Source: Arthrobacter sp. NicSoilB4
Lineage (GTDB): Bacteria > Actinomycetota > Actinomycetes > Actinomycetales > Micrococcaceae
DNA length: 64,000 nt
NCBI RefSeq assembly: GCF_019977335.1
Contig: NZ_AP024653.1
Coordinates: 3,658,001 to 3,722,000, forward strand
Direction of reading: 5' to 3'
Shown here in pieces: positions 32,969-40,986 of the stretch. A model generated the notes under the pieces. It saw nothing but the letters and a program-made list of their open reading frames with translations. It was not told where the DNA came from and ran no database searches. Made by a program: the position numbers and the translations under genes. Numbering within the stretch: position 1 is the stretch's first letter; every line of letters starts with the position of its first letter.

Positions 32969-34117
32969 ATGAGCCACCTCACCCTCGGAGTCCTGGCCAC
33001 CACGCGGAAGCCGGACGAACGGCGCCTCCCGATCCACCCCCTCCACTTGGACCGCATCGCCCCGGAACTCCGGCAGCAGCTCATCCTGGAGGAAGGCTAC
33101 GGCGAGCGTTTCGGCGTCTCGGACGCCCACCTGGCGCCGCTCGTGGGGCGCATCGCCCCCCGTGCGGAACTGCTGGCCGAGGCCGACGTCGTCCTCCTGC
33201 CCAAGCCGCAGCCCGAAGACCTCGCCGAACTGCGCGACGGGCAGGTCCTCTGGGGCTGGCCGCACTGCGTCCAGGACCGGGCCATCACCCAGCTGGCGAT
33301 CGACAAGAAGCTCACGCTCATCGCCTTCGAGGCGATGAACCACTGGGCCAGCGACGGCGGCTTCGGTCTCCACGTGTTCCACAAGAACAACGAGCTGGCC
33401 GGCTACTGCTCCGTGCTGCACGCCCTGGCGCTGACCGGTTCCACGGGCGACTATGGCCGCCGCCTGAGCGCCGTCGTCATCGGCTTCGGAGCCACGGCCC
33501 GCGGTGCGGTGACGGCCCTCAACGCCCACGGCATCCATGACGTCCAGGTGCTGACCAACCGCGGCGTCGCGGCGGTGGGTTCCCCTATCCATTCCGTCCG
33601 CATCGCGCAGTTCGACCACGACCACAAGGCGCCGTTCCTCAGCGAGGTCATCACCGAACGCGGCCGCGTGCCGCTGGCACCGTTCCTCGCCGAGAGCGAC
33701 ATCGTGGTCAACTGCACCCTGCAGGACCCGAACGCGCCGCTGACGTACCTGCGCACCGAGGACCTCGACAAGTTCCGGCCCGGCAGCCTGATCGTGGATG
33801 TGTCCTGCGACGAGGGCATGGGCTTCAGCTGGGCGAAAACCACCACGTTCACCGAGCCGATGTTCAAGGTCGGGGACCATATCGATTACTACGCGGTGGA
33901 CCACAGCCCGTCCTACCTGTGGAACTCTGCCAGCTGGGAAATCAGCGAGGCGCTGCTGCCGTTCCTGGAAACCGTGATCACCGGGCCCGCGGCCTGGACC
34001 GAGAACGAGACCATCCGCCGCGCGATCGAAATCCGCGACGGCGTGGTCCTCAACCCGGATGTGCTGCAATTCCAGCAGCGGGGTCCGGAGTACCCGCACC
34101 TGCCCGTCGCGGACTAG
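32969..34117 (+). CDS. N5-(carboxyethyl)ornithine synthase-like dehydrogenase
   Basis: A 382-aa member of the alanine dehydrogenase / saccharopine dehydrogenase-like family, in the branch named after lactococcal N5-(carboxyethyl)ornithine synthase. The N-terminus LGVLATTRKPDERRLPIHP matches the substrate-binding domain. The Rossmann glycine motif is VVIGFGATARGAV, and a C-terminal helix block (WNSASWEISEALLPFL) follows. It would join pyruvate and a basic amino acid using NADPH, but relatives can have other substrates. ATG 32969 is used. A GTG at 32957 that overlaps the stop of the 49-aa gene is an alternative. Confidence 0.82.
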   Translation: MSHLTLGVLATTRKPDERRLPIHPLHLDRIAPELRQQLILEEGYGERFGVSDAHLAPLVGRIAPRAELLAEADVVLLPKPQPEDLAELRDGQVLWGWPHCVQDRAITQLAIDKKLTLIAFEAMNHWASDGGFGLHVFHKNNELAGYCSVLHALALTGSTGDYGRRLSAVVIGFGATARGAVTALNAHGIHDVQVLTNRGVAAVGSPIHSVRIAQFDHDHKAPFLSEVITERGRVPLAPFLAESDIVVNCTLQDPNAPLTYLRTEDLDKFRPGSLIVDVSCDEGMGFSWAKTTTFTEPMFKVGDHIDYYAVDHSPSYLWNSASWEISEALLPFLETVITGPAAWTENETIRRAIEIRDGVVLNPDVLQFQQRGPEYPHLPVAD

Positions 34118-34139
34118 CACCCGGTTTCCGCTGTGGAAA

Positions 34140-34177
34140 CGGACAGCCGCTGCGTGGATCCACGCAGCGGCTGTCCG
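34140..34177. terminator. Perfect 38-bp palindrome between convergent genes
   Basis: CGGACAGCCGCTGCGTGGA reads identically on both strands around a central GGATCC, with no mismatch. It lies 22 bp past the plus-strand dehydrogenase stop and 17 bp past the minus-strand MFS stop, so it can terminate both. A smaller TTTCC/GGAAA stem (34124-34138) sits beside it. Confidence 0.75.
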
Positions 34178-34193
34178 AAAACGGCGCGGAAAG

Positions 34194-35540
34194 CTACGCT
34201 GTCCGGACAATCCTCAGGAGCTTGCGCCGGTCTTTCAGGTCCACCTTGAGCATCAGCTGGTCCCGGCGTGCCAGCACGACGGCGACCGTCGCCGCGGCGA
34301 CCGCCGGCACCCCGCCGGAGACGAGGATGGCCGTGTGCGGATCCACGTGTTCGGCCAGCCAGCCGATCATCGGCCCGCCAATCGCCTGCCCGCCGATCAG
34401 CACCATGATGTAAAGGCTCATGACGCGTCCGCGGATGGCCATGTTGGAGCTGATCTGGACCAGCTGGTTCGCCGCGGTCAGGAACATCAGGCACCAGAAC
34501 CCGGCCAGCACCATCGCCGCCCCGAACCACACCATGGACGGCGCCAGCGAGGCCAGGCAGAGCATCAGCCCGTACATTCCGGCACCGAGCATCACCGAGC
34601 GCAGCCGTAGTTCACGCCGGCGGGCCGAGGTGATCGCCCCGGCCAGCGCACCGAGGGCCACGAGCGCGTTCAGCAGTCCGTAGCCGCCGGCGCCGACGTC
34701 GTACACGTGGTCCGCGAAGGCTGCAAGCAGCACCGGCAGGCTCATCGCGAAGACTGCGACAAAGCCGGCCATCAGCCAGGGCCAGTAGATGGTGGGCTTG
34801 CTCAGGGCGTAGTTCAGCCCTTCGCGGAGCATCCCCCTGCGCTTTGGCACCGGGGCGCTGAGGTGCAGCTGGTCCTTCCGCAGGGTGAGCAGCATCGCGA
34901 CCGTGAAGCAGCAGGCGACGGCGTTCGCGGCGAACGCCCACCCGGCGCCCACCGCCGTGAGCAGCAGCCCGGCGAGCGCCGGCCCGATCAGGCCGCCAAG
35001 CTGGAATGTCGTGGAATTCACGCTGATGGCGTTCCGGAGGTAGGCCGGCCCCACGAGCTCATTGACGAAGACCTGCCGAGCGGGCTGGTCCAGCACGGTG
35101 ACCAGGCCCAGTGCGAGCGCGATCACGTAGACGTGCCAGACCTCGATCCGCTGGCTCAGCGCCAGCACCGCGAGGATGGCCGCCAGCACCGCGGCCACCG
35201 ACTGGCAGAGCATCAGGATCCTGCGCTTCGCGAAGCGGTCTGCCATCATGCCGGCCCACGGGCCCAGGAACAGCGAGGGCAGGAACTGCAGCGCCACCGT
35301 GATTCCGACGGCGGTGACGGAGCCGGAGAGCTGGAGCACCAGCCAGTCCTGGGCAATCCGTTGCATCCACAGGGCGATGACGGCGATAAAGTGCCCGATC
35401 GCGAAGATGCGGAAATTGCGGACTTTCAGCGAGATGAAGGTGTGGCGCCAGGGCAGCGGCGCGTTGACGACGGCGAGGGGCGCGGTGGTGGTGTCGGGCA
35501 GTGCGGTTATGTTGGCCTCTAAAGGCGGAGGGGGTGCCAC
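34194..35540 (-). CDS. MFS exporter, MFS_3 / EntS-like
   Basis: A 448-aa, 12-helix transporter of the EntS-like DHA3 group (RNFRIFAIGHFIAVIALWMQ, AGMMADRFAKRRILML, LDQPARQVFVNELV). Members pump out siderophores or drugs. The substrate here is unknown. The start is GTG at 35540, with GAGG 7 nt upstream. It is divergent from a LysR-type gene, the usual layout for a regulator and its target. Confidence 0.88.
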   Translation of the reverse strand: MAPPPPLEANITALPDTTTAPLAVVNAPLPWRHTFISLKVRNFRIFAIGHFIAVIALWMQRIAQDWLVLQLSGSVTAVGITVALQFLPSLFLGPWAGMMADRFAKRRILMLCQSVAAVLAAILAVLALSQRIEVWHVYVIALALGLVTVLDQPARQVFVNELVGPAYLRNAISVNSTTFQLGGLIGPALAGLLLTAVGAGWAFAANAVACCFTVAMLLTLRKDQLHLSAPVPKRRGMLREGLNYALSKPTIYWPWLMAGFVAVFAMSLPVLLAAFADHVYDVGAGGYGLLNALVALGALAGAITSARRRELRLRSVMLGAGMYGLMLCLASLAPSMVWFGAAMVLAGFWCLMFLTAANQLVQISSNMAIRGRVMSLYIMVLIGGQAIGGPMIGWLAEHVDPHTAILVSGGVPAVAAATVAVVLARRDQLMLKVDLKDRRKLLRIVRTA

Positions 35541-35611
35541 GGAAAGTCCTCAAAGGAGCGGGTGAGCTGGGATGCCTTAACGCTAAGCTGGCCGCAGCGG
35601 ATTGTGGAAGA

Positions 35612-35626
35612 TTATTCACCGCATAA
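35612..35626. promoter_or_regulatory. LysR-type box (TTAT-N7-ATAA)
   Basis: A T-N11-A type palindrome in the 139-bp gap between the MFS exporter and the divergent lysR gene, centred 61 bp before the lysR start. It is the likely site for the LysR protein encoded at 35680. Confidence 0.45.
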
Positions 35627-35679
35627 CTAGCATTACGGAACGCAATGTGGCGCGAGTTCGCCGCAGGTCAGGAGCCCGC

Positions 35680-36534
35680 ATGTTCGAACCGGCCCAGCTG
35701 CGGTCTTTCCTTGCCGTGGCCGAAACCTTGAGCTTCACCAAGGCGGCCGAACGGCTGGGCCTGGCCCAGCCGACGGTCAGCCAGCACGTGCGCAAGCTCG
35801 AGACCGCCGCGAAGCGCGTCCTGGTGGCACGGGACACCAGGGACGTGCGCCTGACCGACAACGGGGACGCCATGGCCGGCTTCGCCCGCAGCATCCTGTC
35901 CGCCCACGACGCCGCCTCCCGCTACTTCTCCGGATCGGCCATGCGCGGCCGGCTGCGCTTCGGCACGGCGGACGACCTCGCAATCACCGGCCTGCCGAGA
36001 ATCCTGCGGGAGTTCCGGCAGGTCTACCCGCAGATCAACCTGGAACTGACCGTGGGCCAAAGCGACCAGCTCTACAAGAGGCTCAACGCCGGCCAGCTGG
36101 ACCTCGTCTTCGTCAAATGGGTGGCCGGGGCCAAGGATGGCACCGTGGTGCAGCAGGACTCCTTCGCCTGGGTGGGCCTGGAACAGACCTCGCTGGACCC
36201 GGCCGAGCCGGTGCCGCTCATTGCCTATCCCTCCCCCAGCCTGAGCCGGAAGCTTGCCATCGATGCCCTCGAAGCCGCCGGACGGACCTGGCGCATCACC
36301 TGCACCACCCGGCAGATCAGCGGCGTGCTGGCGGCCGTCCGGGCCGGCATCGGCGTGGCGGTCATGCCGGCTTCGCTGGTGCCGGAGGACCTGAAGATCA
36401 TCACGCGGCGCTTCGACCTGCCGCCGGTGGGCGACGTCGATTTCACCCTGATCCGCAACCCCCTGGCCAACACCGAGGTGATCGAGGCGCTGACCCAGAC
36501 GATCGCGGGCCGGACGCTGAAGCGCCCCGCCTGA
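35680..36534 (+). CDS. LysR family transcriptional regulator
   Basis: A 284-aa LysR regulator. The HTH is at residues 1-60 (LRSFLAVAETLSFTKAAERLG, QPTVSQHVRKLE). The effector-binding domain follows with a typical IGVAVMPASL block. The start at ATG 35680 is chosen because the family N-terminus MFEPAQLRSF begins there and GGAG precedes it. An in-frame start at 35602 would translate the LysR box. It probably regulates the divergent exporter and itself. Confidence 0.9.
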   Translation: MFEPAQLRSFLAVAETLSFTKAAERLGLAQPTVSQHVRKLETAAKRVLVARDTRDVRLTDNGDAMAGFARSILSAHDAASRYFSGSAMRGRLRFGTADDLAITGLPRILREFRQVYPQINLELTVGQSDQLYKRLNAGQLDLVFVKWVAGAKDGTVVQQDSFAWVGLEQTSLDPAEPVPLIAYPSPSLSRKLAIDALEAAGRTWRITCTTRQISGVLAAVRAGIGVAVMPASLVPEDLKIITRRFDLPPVGDVDFTLIRNPLANTEVIEALTQTIAGRTLKRPA

Positions 36535-36605
36535 GCCGCCACCGGCGCCGCAGCGGAAATCACTGTTTTCACGGCCTGCGTACACGCTTATGTACCTACT
36601 CGGAT

Positions 36606-36712
36606 TGCGTACTTACGCATACCATTGATCCACTCGGATTCGTGGCATATCCTGAGTGTGTTGCAGGTCAAGCAGAGGCCTATGACAACGATTCGAAATG
36701 ACGAACGTTGTC
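36606..36712. promoter_or_regulatory. Region of clustered palindromes upstream of the zinc-ribbon gene
   Basis: It contains TGCGTA-CT-TACGCA (36606-36619), two ACTCGGATT direct repeats (near 36598 and 36632), and GACAACG...CGTTGTC (36684-36690 and 36706-36712). The last one spans the first possible ATG of the next gene. The stretch is richer in A and T than its surroundings. It looks like a regulated promoter, but no regulator can be named. Confidence 0.4.
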
Positions 36713-37123
36713 CTTTGTGTCTGCCGTGCGGCGGCCATGGGAGGCGTTCGGGATAGGCCGACAGTGACGCCAGCCATTAACCGCCCACACTCCCCCTCCG
36801 CATCGACAGCCCACAGCCTCAAGCCCGTGGGCACGTTTTCCCAGGCAGTGCACCGCGGCGCCGCCGCCAAACACCCCAGCCGCGGACGCCTGGACCCGCA
36901 TCCCACCACACTGGTTGAGGCCGAATATGTCGGCAGCCCGTATTGCGAGCGCTGCGGGACCGACGAGTTCATCTACCTTGAGACTTTTGTCCCTGCGACC
37001 CATCACCGGGACGGCTCCATCAACAAACTCGGCGAGGTCACGTACTTCTGCTCGGGTTGCGACGACTTCTCCGCGCACGCGGTGCCCGCCTCTTGGGTTC
37101 CGCCCGGCTGGTACTTCGGCTGA
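36698..37123 (+). CDS. Small zinc-ribbon protein of unknown function
   Basis: A protein of up to 141 aa. The C-terminal 70 residues hold two CxxC knuckles, YCERCGTDEF and YFCSGCDDF, about 32 residues apart, which form a likely zinc ribbon. The part before residue 60 is not recognisable. The start is uncertain: ATG 36698 has no ribosome site and lies inside an inverted repeat, while ATG 36746 or GTG 36763 would give a shorter protein of about 120 aa. It is followed by a strong bidirectional terminator. No function is assigned. Confidence 0.6.
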   Translation: MTNVVLCVCRAAAMGGVRDRPTVTPAINRPHSPSASTAHSLKPVGTFSQAVHRGAAAKHPSRGRLDPHPTTLVEAEYVGSPYCERCGTDEFIYLETFVPATHHRDGSINKLGEVTYFCSGCDDFSAHAVPASWVPPGWYFG

Positions 37124-37153
37124 GTCCGCCGGCGCCGGGCACGCCTACAGACC

Positions 37154-37196
37154 ACGAGCCGGGCAGCCACCATTGGAGGGTGGCTGCCCGGCTCGT
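37154..37196. terminator. Bidirectional terminator between zinc-ribbon gene and putA
   Basis: ACGAGCCGGGCAGCCACC and its perfect reverse complement flank a 7-nt loop (37172-37178), followed by TTTGT on the plus strand. The 18-bp stem lies between two convergent genes, 40 bp from the putA stop. Confidence 0.88.
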
Positions 37197-37235
37197 TTGT
37201 GCCTGCCCTATGGAGGCGGGCCGGGGTGGCCGGCC

Positions 37236-40200
37236 CTAGATCAGACCGTCCGAGATGAAGTTGGGCGTACCAAAGCGGTGCGCCGTGATGCTGATGGCCT
37301 GCTCGTGCAGGAACGGCAGCAGCTCAACGCGTCCGGCCTCAGTGACCGGGTGGAAGTAGAGCGCCAGGTCGGGGCGTCCGCCGGTCGCCTCGGCAAGGGC
37401 CTTGGCGTCGCCGCCGATAAGCCGGATCCGTGAGGTGGCGAGCCTGGCCGTTCCGGCCAGCTTGCCCGCGGAGGCCAGCCAGTCGGCGTCGTTCTGAACG
37501 GCGACGTCGATGCCCAGGCCGGAGAGCACGGTGCGCAGCTGGGCGGGGAGCTCGACGGCGGTGGACACCGTCAGTGCCGAGCCCGCCAGCACGCCGGCCG
37601 CCACTGTCCGGACCAGTCGGGCAAGGGGCTCGCCCTCGGAGAGCCGCACCGTGACCGGCAGTGCGCGGTAGCGGAAGATGTTCCGCTCGGCGCTCAGTCC
37701 GGAGACGTCCTTGGCCGTGCCGAACTCCTCGGCCCACGCAACGGCGTCGGAGGCCAGGGCACGCTGCAGCGCGCCCAGCTCGCCGGCGTCCAGGAAGTCC
37801 GTGGCCGCCTGTTCGATCCGTCGGACGCCCGCGTGAGACACGGCGGCCGGGGCTCCGGCCGCGGTGCTGGCCTTGCTTACCCATTCGCCGAGTCCGACGA
37901 GGTAGTTGGGCCCGCCGGCCTTGGTGCCGGCGCCGACGGCGGATTTCTTCCAGCCGCCGAACGGCTGGCGCTGCACGATTGCGCCGGTGATGCCGCGGTT
38001 GACGTAGAGGTTGCCGGCCTGGACGGTGTCGAGCCAAAGACCCACTTCCGCCGGGTTCAGCGAGTGCAGACCGGAGGTGAGTCCGTACTCGATCTGGTTC
38101 TGGATGGCGATGGCGTCCTCAAGGGTCGCCGCGGTCATCACACCCAGGACTGGGCCGAAGAACTCGGTGAGGTGGAAGTAGGATCCGCGGCGCACACCGT
38201 AGCGGACGCCCGGGCTCCAGAGCTTGCCCGTCCCGTCCAGCTTCTTCGGCTCGACAGCCCAGCTTTCACCTTCGCCGAGGGTAGTCAGGGCGCTGAGGAG
38301 CTTGCCGTTGGCGGGTTCGATGATCGGGCCCATCTGGCTGGCGGGGTCCTCCGGGTAGCCGACCTTCAGCGAGGTGACGGCGTCGATCAGCTGGTTGTGG
38401 AAGCGCTTGGACGTGGCCACCGATCCGACCAGGATCACCAGTGAGGCCGCGGAGCACTTCTGGCCGGCGTGGCCGAAGGCGGAGTAAGCAACGTCCTTGG
38501 CCGCGAGGTCAAGGTCGGCACTCGGGGTCACGATGATGGCGTTCTTGCCGCTGGTCTCGGCCAGCAGCGGCAGGTCCTGGCGGAAGGACCGGAACAGCTC
38601 TGCGGTCTCGTAGCCGCCGGTGAGGATGACGCGGTCCACGGCGGGGTGGGAGATCAGCTGCCGGCCGAGCTCGCGCTCGCCCAGCTGGACCATGGTCAGC
38701 ACTTCCCGCGGAACGCCGGCTTCCCAGAGTGCCTCGATCATCACGGCGCCGCTGCGGCGGGCCTGCTTGGCAGGCTTGATCACGACGGCGGAACCGGCGG
38801 CGAGCGCGGCCAGGGTGGAGCCGGCCGGGATGGCCACTGGGAAGTTCCACGGCGGGGTCACCACGGTGAGCTTGGCGGGCACGAAGGTGGCGCCGTCGAC
38901 GTCGTCGAGCTTGCGGGCGGACTCGGCGTAGTAGTGCGCGAAGTCAACGGCCTCGCTGACTTCCGGATCACCCTGGTCAATCGTCTTGCCGGTCTCGCTG
39001 GCCATGACCTCGAGCAGTTCGGCGCGGCGGGCCTCCAGGACGTCGCCGGCGCGGTGCAGGATCGCGGCGCGCTCGGCCCCGGAGAGGGCACCCCAGGCCT
39101 TGCCCTTCTCCACCGCGGTGTCGATCACCGTGTTGAGCGTCGCGGCATCGTTGATCGTGGCGGCCTCGACGGCGGCGTTGCCGAGGGTCGACGTCGCGAC
39201 GCGGGCCAGGATGGCACGGCCCCAGTCGCGGTTGGCCGGCAGCGAGGGGTCGGTGTCGGCGGTGTTCTCGAAGGAGTCGTGCGGCATCGGCTCGGCCGGA
39301 AGGCTGCGGTTCTGCCGCCGGTTCGGCAGCGGGACCTCGTCGTCGAGCTTGGCGAGGGAGGCGAGGAAGCGCTGCTTCTCGCGCTCGAAGAGGGATTCGT
39401 TCTCACTGAGTTCGAAGACCGCGGACATGAAGTTGTCCTGGCTGGCGCCTTCTTCGAGCCGGCGGATCAGGTAGGCGATCGCGACGTCGAACTCGGCGGG
39501 GTGGACCACCGGGGTGTAGAGCAGGAGCGAGCCGACGTCTTTCTTGACGGCTTCGGCCTGGCCCTGGGCCATGCCGAGCAGCATCTCGAATTCGATGCCG
39601 GACTCTACTCCGCGCTGCTTGGCGAGGAGCCAGGCGAAGGCGATGTCGAAGAGGTTGTGGCCGGCGACGCCGATCCGGATGTTGCGGATCCGGTCCGGGT
39701 GCAGCGAGTAGTTGATGACGCGCTTGTAGTTGGTGTCCGAGTCCTGCTTGGTGTTCCAGGTGGCGAGCGGCCAGTCGTGCAGGGACGCCTCGACCTGTTC
39801 CATCGGCAGGTTGGCGCCCTTGACGACGCGGACCTTGATCGCGGCGCCGCCGTCGGCGCGGCGGGCGGCGGCCCAGTCCTGCAGCCGGATCATGGCGGCG
39901 AGGGCATCCGGGAGGTAGGCCTGCAGCACGATGCCGGCCTCGAGGTCCTTGAATTCCGGCTTGTCCAGGATCCGGGTGAAGACCGCGATGGTCATGTCCA
40001 GGTCCTTGTACTCCTCCATGTCCAGGTTGATGAACTTGGCCTTCTGTCCGCCGGCGGCGAAGGACGCGGCGCGGGTGAAGAGCGGGGTGAGCTTCTCGAC
40101 GACGTGCTCCACGGCCTCGTCGAAGGCCCAGGCCGAGTGCGGGGCCACGGTGGAGGAGACCTTGATGGAGACGTAGTCGACGTCGGGGCGGGACAGGAGC

Positions 40201-40763
40201 TTGTGGGTTCCCTCCAGGCGGCGCGACGCCTCATGTTCGCCGAGCACGGCCTCGCCGAGGAGATTGACGTTGAGTTTGATGCCGTCCTTGCGGATCTTGG
40301 CGATGGCGGGGCCGAGCTTGGCTTCGGTGGCGTCGACGATCAGGTGGCCGACCATTTCGCGGAGCACACGGCGGGCGACCGGGATGACCACCCGCGGCAG
40401 GGCCGGGGCCATGGTGCCGCCAAGGCGGACGGCGCTGCGCATGTACCAGGGCAGGAAGGTGGGGACCTTCGGCGCCAGCGCGGCGAGGTTCCGGGCGGCG
40501 ACCTGAAGGTCCTCGGGACGGACGACGCCGTCGACGAATCCCACGGTGAAGTCGAGGCCGTTGGGGTCCTTCAGGACGCCGGCGAGCTGCTCGGCGGAGG
40601 CATCGACGGGGAACTTCGACGCCTCGGTGAGCCAGTGCCGGACCAGCCCGATGGTCTCCTCGGCGAGGGCTGCGGCTTCAAGGACCGGGGAGCCTTCCGA
40701 GACGGGTGCGTGGTCGGCGGCGTTGCCTGTGTTCACATCGGACTCCGTTGAAATGTTGGTCAT
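37236..40763 (-). CDS. putA: Bifunctional proline dehydrogenase / glutamate semialdehyde dehydrogenase
   Basis: A 1175-aa PutA that oxidises proline to glutamate. The FAD-dependent proline dehydrogenase barrel covers about residues 110-480 (INLDMEEYKDLDMTI, LQAYLPDALAAM, RVVKGANLPMEQ, YSLHPDRIRNIRIG). The NAD-dependent aldehyde dehydrogenase covers about 530-1000, with LAETSGKNAI and the catalytic cysteine in GHAGQKCSAASLV. A C-terminal domain of about 170 residues follows. There is no N-terminal ribbon-helix-helix, so unlike E. coli PutA it cannot repress its own gene, and a separate regulator is needed. The promoter carries an inverted-repeat operator shared with the nearby permease. Confidence 0.96.
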   Translation of the reverse strand: MTNISTESDVNTGNAADHAPVSEGSPVLEAAALAEETIGLVRHWLTEASKFPVDASAEQLAGVLKDPNGLDFTVGFVDGVVRPEDLQVAARNLAALAPKVPTFLPWYMRSAVRLGGTMAPALPRVVIPVARRVLREMVGHLIVDATEAKLGPAIAKIRKDGIKLNVNLLGEAVLGEHEASRRLEGTHKLLSRPDVDYVSIKVSSTVAPHSAWAFDEAVEHVVEKLTPLFTRAASFAAGGQKAKFINLDMEEYKDLDMTIAVFTRILDKPEFKDLEAGIVLQAYLPDALAAMIRLQDWAAARRADGGAAIKVRVVKGANLPMEQVEASLHDWPLATWNTKQDSDTNYKRVINYSLHPDRIRNIRIGVAGHNLFDIAFAWLLAKQRGVESGIEFEMLLGMAQGQAEAVKKDVGSLLLYTPVVHPAEFDVAIAYLIRRLEEGASQDNFMSAVFELSENESLFEREKQRFLASLAKLDDEVPLPNRRQNRSLPAEPMPHDSFENTADTDPSLPANRDWGRAILARVATSTLGNAAVEAATINDAATLNTVIDTAVEKGKAWGALSGAERAAILHRAGDVLEARRAELLEVMASETGKTIDQGDPEVSEAVDFAHYYAESARKLDDVDGATFVPAKLTVVTPPWNFPVAIPAGSTLAALAAGSAVVIKPAKQARRSGAVMIEALWEAGVPREVLTMVQLGERELGRQLISHPAVDRVILTGGYETAELFRSFRQDLPLLAETSGKNAIIVTPSADLDLAAKDVAYSAFGHAGQKCSAASLVILVGSVATSKRFHNQLIDAVTSLKVGYPEDPASQMGPIIEPANGKLLSALTTLGEGESWAVEPKKLDGTGKLWSPGVRYGVRRGSYFHLTEFFGPVLGVMTAATLEDAIAIQNQIEYGLTSGLHSLNPAEVGLWLDTVQAGNLYVNRGITGAIVQRQPFGGWKKSAVGAGTKAGGPNYLVGLGEWVSKASTAAGAPAAVSHAGVRRIEQAATDFLDAGELGALQRALASDAVAWAEEFGTAKDVSGLSAERNIFRYRALPVTVRLSEGEPLARLVRTVAAGVLAGSALTVSTAVELPAQLRTVLSGLGIDVAVQNDADWLASAGKLAGTARLATSRIRLIGGDAKALAEATGGRPDLALYFHPVTEAGRVELLPFLHEQAISITAHRFGTPNFISDGLI

Positions 40764-40807
40764 GGCTGGTACTCGTTCTTTCTCAAAATATGGACCCTTC
40801 TTGATTT

Positions 40808-40868
40808 AGTATGCGACCCGATTTTCATAAGATAAAGCGATGTTTTCTAAGCAATACTGGTTAGAAAA
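40808..40868 (-). promoter_or_regulatory. putA promoter and LysR-type operator
   Basis: On the minus strand: -35 TTTATC (40836-40831), 17-nt spacer, -10 CATACT (40813-40808). Just upstream is an inverted repeat TTTTCTAA (40843-40850) / TTAGAAAA (40861-40868), widened by CGAT/ATCG. The plus-strand core CTAAGCAATACTGGTTAGAA (40847-40866) matches the permease/lysR site at 16 of 20 positions, and the whole 59-nt block matches at 43 of 59. The repeat centre is near -55, a typical LysR activator position. Confidence 0.75.
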
Positions 40869-40929
40869 ATCGAAGGGTTGCGGGCCGGGCGGAACCGCTC
40901 CCGGACACACGAATGCGCTATCATCTCTG

Positions 40930-40956
40930 GCTCCCAAAGGGCGTCGATGGGAGCCA
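40930..40956 (-). terminator. Hairpin after the APC permease
   Basis: GGCTCCCA (40930-40937) and TGGGAGCC (40949-40956) are perfect complements around an 11-nt loop, 31 bp past the permease stop. No T-run follows on the minus strand. It separates the permease transcript from the putA promoter. Confidence 0.5.
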
Positions 40957-40986
40957 AAGGTGACAGCGCAACTCGGGTGGGCGCGG

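Noticed and set aside
38469..40751. 760-codon plus-strand frame over putA
   Set aside because: Mirror of the putA codon pattern. It has no ribosome site and no known fold.
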